A stretch of DNA of 64,000 nucleotides from JAAYCI01 sp964371725. GTDB lineage: Bacteria > Bacillota > Clostridia > Oscillospirales > Ruminococcaceae. A program made the position numbers and the translations under genes. The stretch is from the NCBI GenBank assembly GCA_964371725.1, contig CAYJNQ010000001.1, positions 1 through 64,000 on the forward strand. The letters run 5' to 3'. Positions within the stretch are counted from its first letter, which is position 1; every line of letters starts with the position of its first letter. Shown here piece by piece: positions 1 to 7,911 of this stretch. The notes under the pieces are model-generated. The model had not been told where the DNA came from, ran no database searches, and saw only the letters and a list, made by a program, of their open reading frames with translations.

Positions 1-57
1 TTTTGTTGTTGTTTTTCCACCACCGTGAAAACAAGGTTTTATGTCCGGCATCCAATG

Positions 58-66
58 TGGTATAAT
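58..66 (+). promoter_or_regulatory. extended -10 promoter for the GNAT gene
   Basis: TATAAT at 61-66 is preceded by TG one base away (TGG-TATAAT), the extended -10 form. No good -35 is seen 17 bases upstream. The first start codon with a ribosome site lies 60 bases downstream at 126. Confidence 0.5.
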
Positions 67-125
67 AAAAATATGAAAAATAGATAAACGCAAAGGAAAC
101 CCCTTTGACTCATTCGGAGGCAATC

Positions 126-662
126 ATGACACTGGAACGAATCCAAACCGACGATTCCGCAGAATTTAAATTTTGTTTTGAACTGTATCAAGCCAGTTTT
201 CCCGCACATGAAAAACGAACATGGCAAGACCAAGTGAACGCTTTGGCAGATGACGCATATCACTATGAAGTGATAAAAAATGATGCAAAAGACATTCTGG
301 GCATATTGTGCACATGGAAAACCGCCGGATTTGTTTATGTTGAGCACTTTGCCATTTTGGAAAGCGCAAGAGGTAAAAGTGTTGGTTCCAGGGCCCTTCA
401 ACTTTTGATAGAGGAAACAGACCTTCCTATTATTTTGGAAATTGATCCTCCCCTTGACGCAATATCGATTCGGAGAAAGAGCTTTTACGAGAGGCTCGGT
501 TTTGTGCAAAACAGTTACAAATACATACATCCGTCCTACCGAAAAGATACACATGCGCACGAATTAACCATTCTGTCGTTGCCAAAATTAACAGACGAAA
601 TCTATGAAAGTTTTTGCAGATACCAAAAAGACACGATTCTACAGTATACGCAGTCCCGCTAA
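126..662 (+). CDS. GNAT family N-acetyltransferase
   Basis: A 178-residue cytoplasmic protein with the GNAT fold, expected to move an acetyl group from acetyl-CoA to an amine. The acetyl-CoA pyrophosphate loop is seen as RGKSVGS (residues 82-88), following the beta strand FVYVEHFAIL. A SFYERLGF segment further on is the usual GNAT motif B region. The ATG at 126 is chosen over the in-frame TTG at 105 because GGAGG lies five bases before it. The gene stands alone with its own promoter and a terminator at 783-829. The substrate cannot be told from sequence. Confidence 0.8.
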   Translation: MTLERIQTDDSAEFKFCFELYQASFPAHEKRTWQDQVNALADDAYHYEVIKNDAKDILGILCTWKTAGFVYVEHFAILESARGKSVGSRALQLLIEETDLPIILEIDPPLDAISIRRKSFYERLGFVQNSYKYIHPSYRKDTHAHELTILSLPKLTDEIYESFCRYQKDTILQYTQSR

Positions 663-782
663 AACAGCTCTTTTCACCACGCAATCGCCTTTATTCGGTG
701 CTTTGGGGTGCCATTTTATCACGTAAGCCCTGCGCTTAACTTGTTTTCTAGCCATATCCATATTTTTAAAAACACGGAATCG

Positions 783-829
783 GTGAAGTTTTTAAGATGG
801 TTTCAACCATCTTAAGGCTTCACTTTTTT
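783..829 (+). terminator. intrinsic terminator after the GNAT gene
   Basis: A stem of about 17 bp (GTGAAG...AAGATGG pairing with CCATCTTAAGGCTTCAC) with a TTTCAA loop is followed directly by six T. The rest of the 663-1035 gap holds the PadR promoter and no gene I can support. Confidence 0.75.
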
Positions 830-983
830 GTTCGCACCTTTGCCATTTTAATCTGCATTATTATCTTTTCGAAACTTCGATGCATGCAGATTTTCAGGTT
901 CCGTTTCGCATGTATAAAACGATGTTGCCTGTTGCGAAAACATCCCAAAGCAATTCATGCACTACATTTTTTGATTAGATACC

Positions 984-1012
984 TTGACAGGCGAAGTATC
1001 TCATGCTATTGT
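984..1012 (+). promoter_or_regulatory. promoter of the padR operon
   Basis: TTGACA at 984-989 and TATTGT at 1007-1012 are separated by 17 bases, just upstream of the PadR start at 1036. PadR regulators commonly repress their own promoter; no clear operator could be defined by eye. Confidence 0.5.
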
Positions 1013-1035
1013 AGATGCAAAGGCAGGTGGGAGCA

Positions 1036-1359
1036 ATGTTGCTTTTATCGGACGTGATACGCGGATACACCGACAGCATTATTTTAGCGCAATTGAGTAA
1101 AAAAGACAGCTATGGTTACGAGATAAACAAAGTGATACAAACGGCTACACAAGGGGCTTTTGAACTAAAAGAAGCCACCCTTTACACAGCCTTTCGTCGC
1201 TTAGAGGGTGGCGGTTATATTGTCTCTTATTGGGGAGATGAAAACACCGGTGCCCGCAGACGCTACTACAGCCTCACAGACAGCGGCCGCCAACTTTATG
1301 AGGAAAACGTGGCAGACTGGCAAAAAGCGCGAAACATGATAGATATATTGCTACGCTAG
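1036..1359 (+). CDS. PadR family transcriptional regulator
   Basis: A 107-residue winged-helix regulator. The PadR core is visible: a helix with DSYGYEINKVI, then ELKEATLYTAFRRLEGGGYIVSYW (recognition helix and wing start), then RRRYYSLTDSGRQLYEE, the typical PadR wing and C-terminal helix. It is short, as in PadR subfamily 2, lacking a long C-terminal dimerisation helix. ATG at 1036 is preferred to ATG at 1015 because AGGTGGGAG precedes it. It is followed 15 bases later by a DUF1700-type protein and a DUF4097 protein, a trio common in Firmicutes where PadR represses the membrane partners. The signal is unknown. Confidence 0.85.
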   Translation: MLLLSDVIRGYTDSIILAQLSKKDSYGYEINKVIQTATQGAFELKEATLYTAFRRLEGGGYIVSYWGDENTGARRRYYSLTDSGRQLYEENVADWQKARNMIDILLR

Positions 1360-1374
1360 AAGGAGGAAAGAAAC

Positions 1375-2052
1375 ATGAACAGAAAAATCAAAAACTATGT
1401 AGATGGGTTATTTTCAGACATCCCCCGCAGCAAAAAGGCCAGCGAACTGAAAGAAGAGCTCCTGTCGAACATGAATGAACGCTACGGAGACTATGTGCTG
1501 GAGGGAAAAAGCGAAAACCAAGCCTATAGTTTGGTCGTGGCAAACCTTGGGGATGTGGATGAACTTTTGCACGAGGTGATGCCGGACGAAAATTTCAAAA
1601 AACAGGCCGCCGTTTTTCGCAGGAGAAACGCACGCAATACGGCACTTTCCGTGGGCCTTTATATCGTGGGCGTTATCTTTCTGATTGGTATTTCAAGTGC
1701 CGGGGAAATTCTGTTTAATGAAGCTGAAATAAGCGGCATCATCGGCCTACTTCTGCTTTTGTGTTGTGCGGCTGTGGCCACGGTTTTGCTTGTTTACACC
1801 GCTATGTCCACACCACCGGAATATAAAAATGAAGTGGATGATGAGGAAAAGGTGATTATCAAGGGCCCCTACGGACCATTATACAAAGCCATCTCCTCTA
1901 TTTACTGGCTGCTGATGGTTTTGTTTTATTTGGGTATCAGCTTTCTCACCGGTCGCTGGGAAATCACCTGGATTGTCTGGCCGCTTGCCGGTATTCTGTT
2001 TGCAATTTTTGAAACCATTTTAAAACTGGCAGGTGAAAAACATGAGCCATAG
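1375..2052 (+). CDS. DUF1700/HAAS-type membrane protein
   Basis: A 225-residue protein with a cytoplasmic N-terminal helical domain (about residues 1-70: LFSDIPRSKKASELKEELLSNM, then YGDYVLEGKSENQAYSLVVANLGDVDEL), the pattern of DUF1700/HAAS-type domains that partner PadR regulators. Four hydrophobic segments follow: about residues 90-112, 118-142, and two in the last 60 residues (AISSIYWLLMVLFYLGISF and ITWIVWPLAGILFAIFETI). AGGAGG precedes the ATG by nine bases. It overlaps the next gene by 11 bases, so the two are likely co-translated. A sensor or envelope role is inferred from context only. Confidence 0.75.
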   Translation: MNRKIKNYVDGLFSDIPRSKKASELKEELLSNMNERYGDYVLEGKSENQAYSLVVANLGDVDELLHEVMPDENFKKQAAVFRRRNARNTALSVGLYIVGVIFLIGISSAGEILFNEAEISGIIGLLLLLCCAAVATVLLVYTAMSTPPEYKNEVDDEEKVIIKGPYGPLYKAISSIYWLLMVLFYLGISFLTGRWEITWIVWPLAGILFAIFETILKLAGEKHEP

Positions 2053-2872
2053 AACCTCTTTGATAATCCGTTTGGTTGTGCTATGTGTTTCTTTTTTTCT
2101 GGTTCTGGGCATTTTCTTAACCCTGTTTTTGGGCGGCAGTATTCTTGCTTTTCTGTTTACGCCGGCTTCCGGTAATGCTTTGACACAACCGGGAGAAGTC
2201 TACCATTTCACCGGTGTAAACAGCCTTGATGCGGCTCTTGCCAATGCGCACATCGTAGTGGAAGAGGCGGATGTTGAAGAGATACGCGTCACCGACAACA
2301 GCATCGGAAATATGCGCCACGAACTGTTCACCGAGGGAGGCCGCCTTTACCTGCGCACGCAGAGAAATGCGTTTTCATTCTTTAACTTCTCGCGAAATTC
2401 TTCATCGGGCGGCAGTTTTTTGGTAGAGGTACCAAGCGGCCAAGCACTGGAATACACTGTTTCTACCGTAAACGGTGATATCACACTAAACGCAGCGCCT
2501 ACGGATGATATGCAAGTAGAAACTGTGAGTGGTGATATTCTCGTGCTGCACGGCGGGCACGAGTTCGACGCCGAAACCGTGAGCGGGAACATTGAAGTGA
2601 GAGCCGCTTTTGAAGAACTCTCGCTGGATACCGTAAGCGGAGAAAGCGCCCTTTTCGCCAATGCGGAAACACAGGAAATGCAACTGAGTTCTGTGAGTGG
2701 TGACTTTTATGTGGAGCTTGCCGATATTCCCGGCTGCCACGCCGAGCTCGACAGCCTAAGCGGTGACATTGAAAACCACTACGACACAATCACACTCACC
2801 GACGGCAATGCCTCTTTGAAAATCGAGGCCGACAGCGTAAGCGGTCGTTTGATTTTGGAAAACTGGCGTTAA
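2042..2872 (+). CDS. DUF4097 beta-strand repeat protein
   Basis: A 276-residue protein with one N-terminal membrane anchor (about residues 6-40) and an extracytoplasmic beta-helix-like domain of DUF4097 type. The repeat unit is a short V-S-G-D/N-I motif: TVNGDITL, TVSGDILV, TVSGNIEV, TVSGESAL, SVSGDFYV, SLSGDIE and SVSGRLI occur at near-regular spacing from about residue 140 to the end. ATG at 2042 is taken rather than GTG at 2033 because AGGTG lies seven bases before it. The PadR - DUF1700 - DUF4097 order is a recurrent Firmicute operon often linked to envelope stress. A direct biochemical role is not known. Confidence 0.8.
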   Translation: MSHRTSLIIRLVVLCVSFFLVLGIFLTLFLGGSILAFLFTPASGNALTQPGEVYHFTGVNSLDAALANAHIVVEEADVEEIRVTDNSIGNMRHELFTEGGRLYLRTQRNAFSFFNFSRNSSSGGSFLVEVPSGQALEYTVSTVNGDITLNAAPTDDMQVETVSGDILVLHGGHEFDAETVSGNIEVRAAFEELSLDTVSGESALFANAETQEMQLSSVSGDFYVELADIPGCHAELDSLSGDIENHYDTITLTDGNASLKIEADSVSGRLILENWR

Positions 2873-2883
2873 GCGCGCCGAAA

Positions 2884-5052
2884 TCATGTGTTTATTTTTG
2901 TTTGGAATAGACTTGCCAGTTTTTTGAACACACCTTTTTCATACCACTTTCTACACACATTGTTTTCCATTTTGCCCGTTTGCTCGGGCAAAATATTCTT
3001 TTCCACATAGTCATACATCAGCATCTGGCTATCTGCGGCAGGCGTTTTTACGTCTGCCTGCACTTTTTTATATCGATTCCAGTCCACCATGAGGTTGGCA
3101 TTCACCGTGTCTCGAAGTTGCATTTTAAGAATATCCACAAGAATTTTTTTTAGCTTCATATCCTGCACTTGCACACCCACCTCCACACGGCGCTCTGTAT
3201 TTCTTGTGAGAAAATCGCCCGATGCAATGTAGATACGCAAGCGCTCCCCCTCGCCAAAGGCGTAGATACGCGCATGTTCAAGGTAGCGCCCCACCAAGCT
3301 GCGCACCTGGATATTCTCGCTGAGCTCCGCAATTCCAGCCTGTAAACAGCACACACCGCGTACAATCATTTCCACCGGTACACCGGCTATGGATGCCTCG
3401 CTTAGCCGCAAAATGATTTCCCTGTCTGAAATGGAGTTGCATTTGATAACCACACAGCCGTGCCCACCTTTTTTTGTATACTCAATTTCGCGCAAAATCT
3501 CCTCTAAAAGCACGGTTTTAAAGCGTAATGGCGCCACGATGAGCTTGTCTACATTTTCTGTTAGGCGCCCAAGAGCCAAATTGTTGAAAACGGCCGCCAC
3601 CTCTTCACCGATGTCTTGCTTTGCAGTTACAAAGGCAAGGTCTGTGTACAATTCACTTGTGCGCTCGTTGTAGTTGCCTGTGCCAATTTGCGAGATATAG
3701 TGATAGCGCCCGGCTACTTTGCGCGTAATTAAGGTGAGTTTTGAATGGATTTTGAAATCGGAAAAACCATAAATCACCGTGCAACCGGCCTGTTCGAGCT
3801 GGCGCGACCAATCGATGTTGTTCTGCTCGTCAAAGCGTGCGCGCAGCTCCACAATGGTAACCACTTCTTTTCCGTTTTCGGCCGCCTCCAATAGGGCACT
3901 GATGACCTTCGACTCTGTAGCCACACGATAAAGCGTCATTTTAATAGAAATTACATCCGGGTCGTGCGCCGCTTCGCTAAGAAGCTGAATGAACGAGCGG
4001 TAACTTTGGTGCGGATAGCAAATGAGCACGTCCCGTTTTTGCACATCTTGGCTGAGGCGATAGCCCGTGGGCGGCAGAAGTGGTTTTGCCGGTGGATAAA
4101 ACAGCTCCTCTCGGTTCTGTTTTTTAAGCCGTGCAGTCAGCTTGCCAAAAAAAGACAAGTCAAGCGGCGAATGCTGCACAAAGCTTTGCATGGGCGGCAA
4201 AAGCAATTTATCCAGGAGCACAGCGCGCACACCGGGTGGTGCGGTTTCAAAAAATTGCAAGCTTACGGCAGCCAGCTTCCTTCGCTTTTTCAAAAGTTCA
4301 CTCATTCTAGAGCGATAGTCGATGTCTTGGTCGTACATTCCTTCTTCCACCGTGAGGTCCGCATTGCGAACCACGCGAAACAACACCTTTTCCTGCACAT
4401 TTGCCTTTTCAAAGGCAATGTCCGCAAAATGCAGCACAAGCTCTTCCACCAAGGCATAGCAGATACCGTCGTCTTGTGCCACCGTAATGATTCGCTCTAA
4501 GTTTGAGCTAATCGGGATGATGCCAAACACACTGTCTGCCTCTTTCCCCTCTTTCAGCTTCGCCCCCACATAAATTTCTCGATTACGCAAAAATGGAAAC
4601 GGATGCCGCTTGCCCACCACCTGTGGTGAAAGCACCGGGAACAGCTCATTTAGAAAGTACTTCTTCCAAAACATTTCTTTTTCTTTGGAAAGCCGCTTGA
4701 AGTTCACCTTTTCCAGGCCGTACTCTTTCAAGTGATGTAATAAATGGGAAACCGTTTTGTCGCACTGGTCTTGCAACTGCACCACTTTTGGCATAATCGC
4801 AGCCAACTGCTCTTTCGGTGTCATGCGCGTTTTATTTTCTTTGTCTTCTATTTTAAGCAAGGTTTGGTCGTACAATGAACCCACACGCACCATAAAAAAT
4901 TCATCCAAGTTGCTTGCATAAATGGCCGCAAAATTAAGCTGTTCGCCCAGCGGAACTGCCTCATCACTTGCCAAATTGAGCACACGGTGGTTAAACTCAA
5001 GCCAGCTTAGCTCGCGATTGATGAACAATTGGCGCTCTGATTTGCTTTCCAT
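2884..5052 (-). CDS. ppk: polyphosphate kinase 1
   Basis: A 722-residue PPK1, which reversibly polymerises ATP gamma-phosphate into polyphosphate. The N-terminal domain opens with FINRELSWLEFNHRVL. The catalytic phospholipase-D-like core holds the expected phospho-histidine in FKIHSKLTLI and the second active-site histidine in YLEHARIYAFG. Length and domain order match the family (about 690-720). The ATG at 5052 has GGGAGG seven bases upstream; the longer TTG at 5070 is unsupported. It is the last gene of the long minus-strand run, 39 bases after the ComEA-like gene. No exopolyphosphatase is next to it. Confidence 0.95.
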   Translation of the reverse strand: MESKSERQLFINRELSWLEFNHRVLNLASDEAVPLGEQLNFAAIYASNLDEFFMVRVGSLYDQTLLKIEDKENKTRMTPKEQLAAIMPKVVQLQDQCDKTVSHLLHHLKEYGLEKVNFKRLSKEKEMFWKKYFLNELFPVLSPQVVGKRHPFPFLRNREIYVGAKLKEGKEADSVFGIIPISSNLERIITVAQDDGICYALVEELVLHFADIAFEKANVQEKVLFRVVRNADLTVEEGMYDQDIDYRSRMSELLKKRRKLAAVSLQFFETAPPGVRAVLLDKLLLPPMQSFVQHSPLDLSFFGKLTARLKKQNREELFYPPAKPLLPPTGYRLSQDVQKRDVLICYPHQSYRSFIQLLSEAAHDPDVISIKMTLYRVATESKVISALLEAAENGKEVVTIVELRARFDEQNNIDWSRQLEQAGCTVIYGFSDFKIHSKLTLITRKVAGRYHYISQIGTGNYNERTSELYTDLAFVTAKQDIGEEVAAVFNNLALGRLTENVDKLIVAPLRFKTVLLEEILREIEYTKKGGHGCVVIKCNSISDREIILRLSEASIAGVPVEMIVRGVCCLQAGIAELSENIQVRSLVGRYLEHARIYAFGEGERLRIYIASGDFLTRNTERRVEVGVQVQDMKLKKILVDILKMQLRDTVNANLMVDWNRYKKVQADVKTPAADSQMLMYDYVEKNILPEQTGKMENNVCRKWYEKGVFKKLASLFQTKINT

Positions 5053-5091
5053 TTGTTTAACCTCCCACAAAACAGGGCCTATGCCCCTTCA

Positions 5092-5469
5092 TCATGCAAA
5101 CAAAATATATCCCTCTATTTCTTTCAGGGTTTCAGGGCCAATGCCCTCCACATCCAACAGCTCCTCGCACGAAGAAAAGGGGCCGTGTTCTTCCCTGTAG
5201 TCAATCACCGCCTGCGCTTTCACCTCGCCAATGCCCGGCAGCAGCAGCAGCGCTTCGATATCGGCTTCGTTGATGTTGATTTTCTGTGCCGTTTCGGCAA
5301 AATAAGGGGCCTGTGCAGCATTTGCCCCCTGCCCATCGGAAAAGGGCACCACACCCAATAAAACCGCCAAAATCATGAGTAGCCCCACAAAAGGCAACAC
5401 AATGGCTGGATGCCAAAACTTGCCTTTTCGTCTGTTTTTTTCCTCATTCATATTGTTTGATGAGTTCAT
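5092..5469 (-). CDS. ComEA-like helix-hairpin-helix protein
   Basis: A 125-residue membrane-anchored protein. A charged N terminus is followed by a transmembrane segment (about residues 21-43) and a C-terminal double helix-hairpin-helix domain: ININEADIEALLLLPGIGEVKAQAVIDYR and then SCEELLDVEGIGPETLKEIEGYI. These are the ComEA hallmarks, where the domain binds double-stranded DNA outside the membrane in natural transformation. Unlike typical longer ComEA proteins it lacks an SLBB region, so it could be a simpler DNA-binding anchor. It overlaps the HAD gene by 26 bases. No comEC is near. Confidence 0.75.
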   Translation of the reverse strand: MNSSNNMNEEKNRRKGKFWHPAIVLPFVGLLMILAVLLGVVPFSDGQGANAAQAPYFAETAQKININEADIEALLLLPGIGEVKAQAVIDYREEHGPFSSCEELLDVEGIGPETLKEIEGYILFA

Positions 5470-6262
5470 ACAAAAACTGCCCTACACCGCCCTCATTGTT
5501 CGAGCGGCAAACCTCGCTTGCCTGTATGCTTACCTCCGGCGGTGCATTGCTCATTGCCACCGAATGCCCGGCCTCTCGCATCATGTCCAAATCGTTGAAA
5601 TAGTCTCCCATGACAATGGTGTTTTCAATCGGCACTTTCAAAAAGGAGCAAAGCTCGTGCAGTGCACTGCCCTTACTCTCCCCTTCCGGCATAATCTCGT
5701 AGTAAATGGGAGCGGTGTGCACAAAGAACACCCCGGGAAACACCTTGTCTTGCAAATAGGCTTCCACCTCTTCCAAAAGCTGTGCCGACCCTGCAAACAA
5801 CACCTTATTCCAGTCGCTTGGCAATGCCTCAAATGGGCGCATCCACACACTGATTTGTTCATCGTCCAAAAAAATTTGTCCGTAAGACGACGCATTCACC
5901 TGATAGCAGCGGAAATCGGCTCCCATCACCATACAACCCACCTGTGGAAAGTGCCTCAAAATATCCTGCACAATTTTTTGGGCAATCATCTTAGGAAGAC
6001 CTACATTTTTAAGCACACCTTTTCGGTTAAAATCGTAGATAACCGTGCCACCGTTTGCAATGACAGGGCTCAGAAATGGGCAAAGCTCCCCATATCGTGC
6101 AATCGATTCCACACAGCGGCCCGTTGCCACCGTGAAACGTCCCCCAAGCATCGTAAACAGACGAATGCTCTCAAATGTGCTTTGCAAAATGCGCTTATCG
6201 TCTGTAAGCAAGGTGCCATCCATATCGGAAACCACCAAAATATCCTTGAGTGATTGTATCAT
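5444..6262 (-). CDS. Cof-type HAD-IIB family phosphatase
   Basis: A 272-residue HAD hydrolase of the Cof/IIB class. Motif I is DMDGTLLT near residue 14, with nucleophile and acid/base aspartates. Motif III (Lys) lies in the KGSALHELCSFL region and motif IV is GDYFNDLDMMREAG near residue 215. The cap between them is of the IIB type. Members dephosphorylate sugar phosphates, FMN or PLP; the substrate cannot be assigned here. The downstream gene begins within its 3' end, so they are probably translationally coupled. Confidence 0.85.
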   Translation of the reverse strand: MIQSLKDILVVSDMDGTLLTDDKRILQSTFESIRLFTMLGGRFTVATGRCVESIARYGELCPFLSPVIANGGTVIYDFNRKGVLKNVGLPKMIAQKIVQDILRHFPQVGCMVMGADFRCYQVNASSYGQIFLDDEQISVWMRPFEALPSDWNKVLFAGSAQLLEEVEAYLQDKVFPGVFFVHTAPIYYEIMPEGESKGSALHELCSFLKVPIENTIVMGDYFNDLDMMREAGHSVAMSNAPPEVSIQASEVCRSNNEGGVGQFLYELIKQYE

Positions 6263-6263
6263 A

Positions 6264-7190
6264 TCAACTTTTTTCCTCTGTTATTGTTAAGCTTTTGATA
6301 AATGTTTGAAAATAAGGGGGTAAAGGGCTCTCAAAATACAGGTTTTCCCCGGTTATCGGATGCACAAAGCCCAAAACCCCGGCATGTAGGCATTGTCCTT
6401 GCAGCTTGCCGGCCGGTTTTTTGGGTCCGTACACGGTATCCCCTGCCACGGGGTGCCCACATTTTGCCATGTGCACACGAATTTGATGTGTACGCCCCGT
6501 TTGTAAACGAAGTTTAAGTTGGGAAAAGCGTTCATACTCGGCCAGCACCTCATAGTATGTCACCGCATGTTTTCCCCCACGCTCGACCACGGCCATTTTC
6601 TTTCTGTCTTTCGGACAACGCCCAATGGGCGCCTCTACCGTTCCCTGTGGTTGCGAAAGGTGTCCGTGGACCACGGCCCTATACTCTCTTTTGATGCTAT
6701 GCTGTGCAAACTGCTCGGAAAGCCCCGTGTGGGTTTTGTCATCCTTTGCCACCACCAAAAGGCCGCTTGTGTCCTTGTCAATTCTGTGCACAATACCCGG
6801 CCTTAGCTCTCCCCCAATGCCGGAGAGGCTCTCTTTGCAGTGGTAGAGCAGTGCATTTACAAGTGTTCCCTCTTCGTGCCCGGGTGCCGGGTGCACCACC
6901 AACCCCTTTTCTTTATCTACCACCAAAAGGTGTTTGTCTTCATACACAATGTATAGCGGCAATTCCTGTGCTATGGCCGTGCCGTCTTTCACGGGTGGCA
7001 GGGTGAGCACCAAACGCTCACCCGCTGAAAGTTTCCGGCTCTTGGCCGGTTTTTTTTCATCGAGTGTCACAAACCCCTCTTCAAGCATTCTTTGCACGGC
7101 TGAGCGAGAAAACCCGCCTTTTTCTGCCAGGTACCTGTCCAGCCGCTCGCCCGATTCTTCCTCGGTGAGCACAAATTCAATTCGCTCCAT
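6264..7190 (-). CDS. RluA/RluD-family 23S rRNA pseudouridine synthase
   Basis: A 308-residue pseudouridine synthase. An N-terminal S4 RNA-binding domain (GERLDRYLAEKGGFSRSAVQRMLEEG) precedes the RluA catalytic domain with VDKEKGLVVHPAPGHEEGTLVNALL and the catalytic-aspartate motif HRIDKDTSGLLVVAKDD. RTHQIRVHMAKCGHPVAGDTVYG is the conserved C-terminal motif. It sits directly downstream of lspA, as B. subtilis YlyB does, which supports orthology. ATG at 7190 is chosen (AGAGG about ten bases upstream), overlapping the lspA end by 14 bases; longer in-frame starts would read through lspA. Confidence 0.88.
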   Translation of the reverse strand: MERIEFVLTEEESGERLDRYLAEKGGFSRSAVQRMLEEGFVTLDEKKPAKSRKLSAGERLVLTLPPVKDGTAIAQELPLYIVYEDKHLLVVDKEKGLVVHPAPGHEEGTLVNALLYHCKESLSGIGGELRPGIVHRIDKDTSGLLVVAKDDKTHTGLSEQFAQHSIKREYRAVVHGHLSQPQGTVEAPIGRCPKDRKKMAVVERGGKHAVTYYEVLAEYERFSQLKLRLQTGRTHQIRVHMAKCGHPVAGDTVYGPKKPAGKLQGQCLHAGVLGFVHPITGENLYFESPLPPYFQTFIKSLTITEEKS

Positions 7191-7806
7191 CTTGCGTGGC
7201 CTCTTTCGCCCCTTGCGGTTCACTTGCCTTTGGTGGTTCACCTGCTGCCGATAAAGCGGCTTCGCTCGCTGTCATCTTTTTCAATGCCTCGGCGGCTGCC
7301 TGCTCGGCCACTTGTTTTGTCTCCTCTGCGCGCTTTGCCTCTCTGGCCTTCCTCTTTCGCAGGCGAATCTCGCCACGTATCATGCCCAGCACAAGGAAGA
7401 CAAAACCCACGGTGACATAGATATCGGCCAAATTGAACACGGCAAAATTCATGAACAGCAAATTGATGTAATCCACCACATAACCTTGGGCAATTCTGTC
7501 TATCAAGTTGCCAATGCCACCTGCAAAAATAAGCACAAGGCCCGTGGTTTCCCACTCTTCTTTGGGCCTGCGAAAAATTAAAACAAAAGCCAAAACCACA
7601 AGCGCAATGCTTGTGAACAAAATCAAAAAACCCTGCCTACCTGCAAGTAGGCTAAAGGCTGCACCATCGTTTTCCACATACCTCCACTCGAATATACCGG
7701 GAATGGCCGGTATGATGCCTTCCGGCATCAACATGGCAACCGCCGCTCTTTTGGCCAACTGATCCAGCGCCACCAAAACAATAATGGAAACGATTCCAAA
7801 AATCAC
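7177..7806 (-). CDS. lspA: lipoprotein signal peptidase (signal peptidase II)
   Basis: A 209-residue membrane aspartyl protease that removes signal peptides from prolipoproteins; several predicted lipoproteins in this window would be its substrates. Four transmembrane segments are seen. The family motifs are NDGAAFSL, GGIGNLIDRIAQGYVVDYI (first catalytic Asp) and FNLADIYVTVG (second catalytic Asp). It is about 50 residues longer than usual, because of an Ala/Lys/Glu-rich C-terminal tail from about residue 150. The start is GTG at 7806 with AGGAGG eight or nine bases upstream. It lies between ileS and the RluA-family gene, a common Firmicute order. Confidence 0.95.
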   Translation of the reverse strand: MIFGIVSIIVLVALDQLAKRAAVAMLMPEGIIPAIPGIFEWRYVENDGAAFSLLAGRQGFLILFTSIALVVLAFVLIFRRPKEEWETTGLVLIFAGGIGNLIDRIAQGYVVDYINLLFMNFAVFNLADIYVTVGFVFLVLGMIRGEIRLRKRKAREAKRAEETKQVAEQAAAEALKKMTASEAALSAAGEPPKASEPQGAKEATQDGAN

Positions 7807-7844
7807 AGTTTTGTCCTCCTATTTGTCTTGCCTTATTTCTATGC

Positions 7845-7878
7845 AAGGATGCGCAAAGCTGTCGCTTTGCGCATCCTT
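7845..7878 (-). other. perfect 15-bp hairpin between ileS and lspA
   Basis: AAGGATGCGCAAAGC pairs perfectly with its reverse complement around a four-base loop. Neither side is followed by a T run, so it is not a standard intrinsic terminator. It may stabilise or process the ileS-lspA message. Confidence 0.6.
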
Positions 7879-7911
7879 AAACTTCGTATTTCTTATGCTT
7901 GTGCCGGCACT

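Noticed and set aside
797..1057. 86-codon plus-strand open frame before padR
   Set aside because: It starts inside the terminator stem, overlaps the padR promoter and has no coding character.
5375..6253. Long plus-strand open frame of 292 codons
   Set aside because: It lies opposite the HAD phosphatase gene, has Cys/His-rich shadow composition and no ribosome site or family features.
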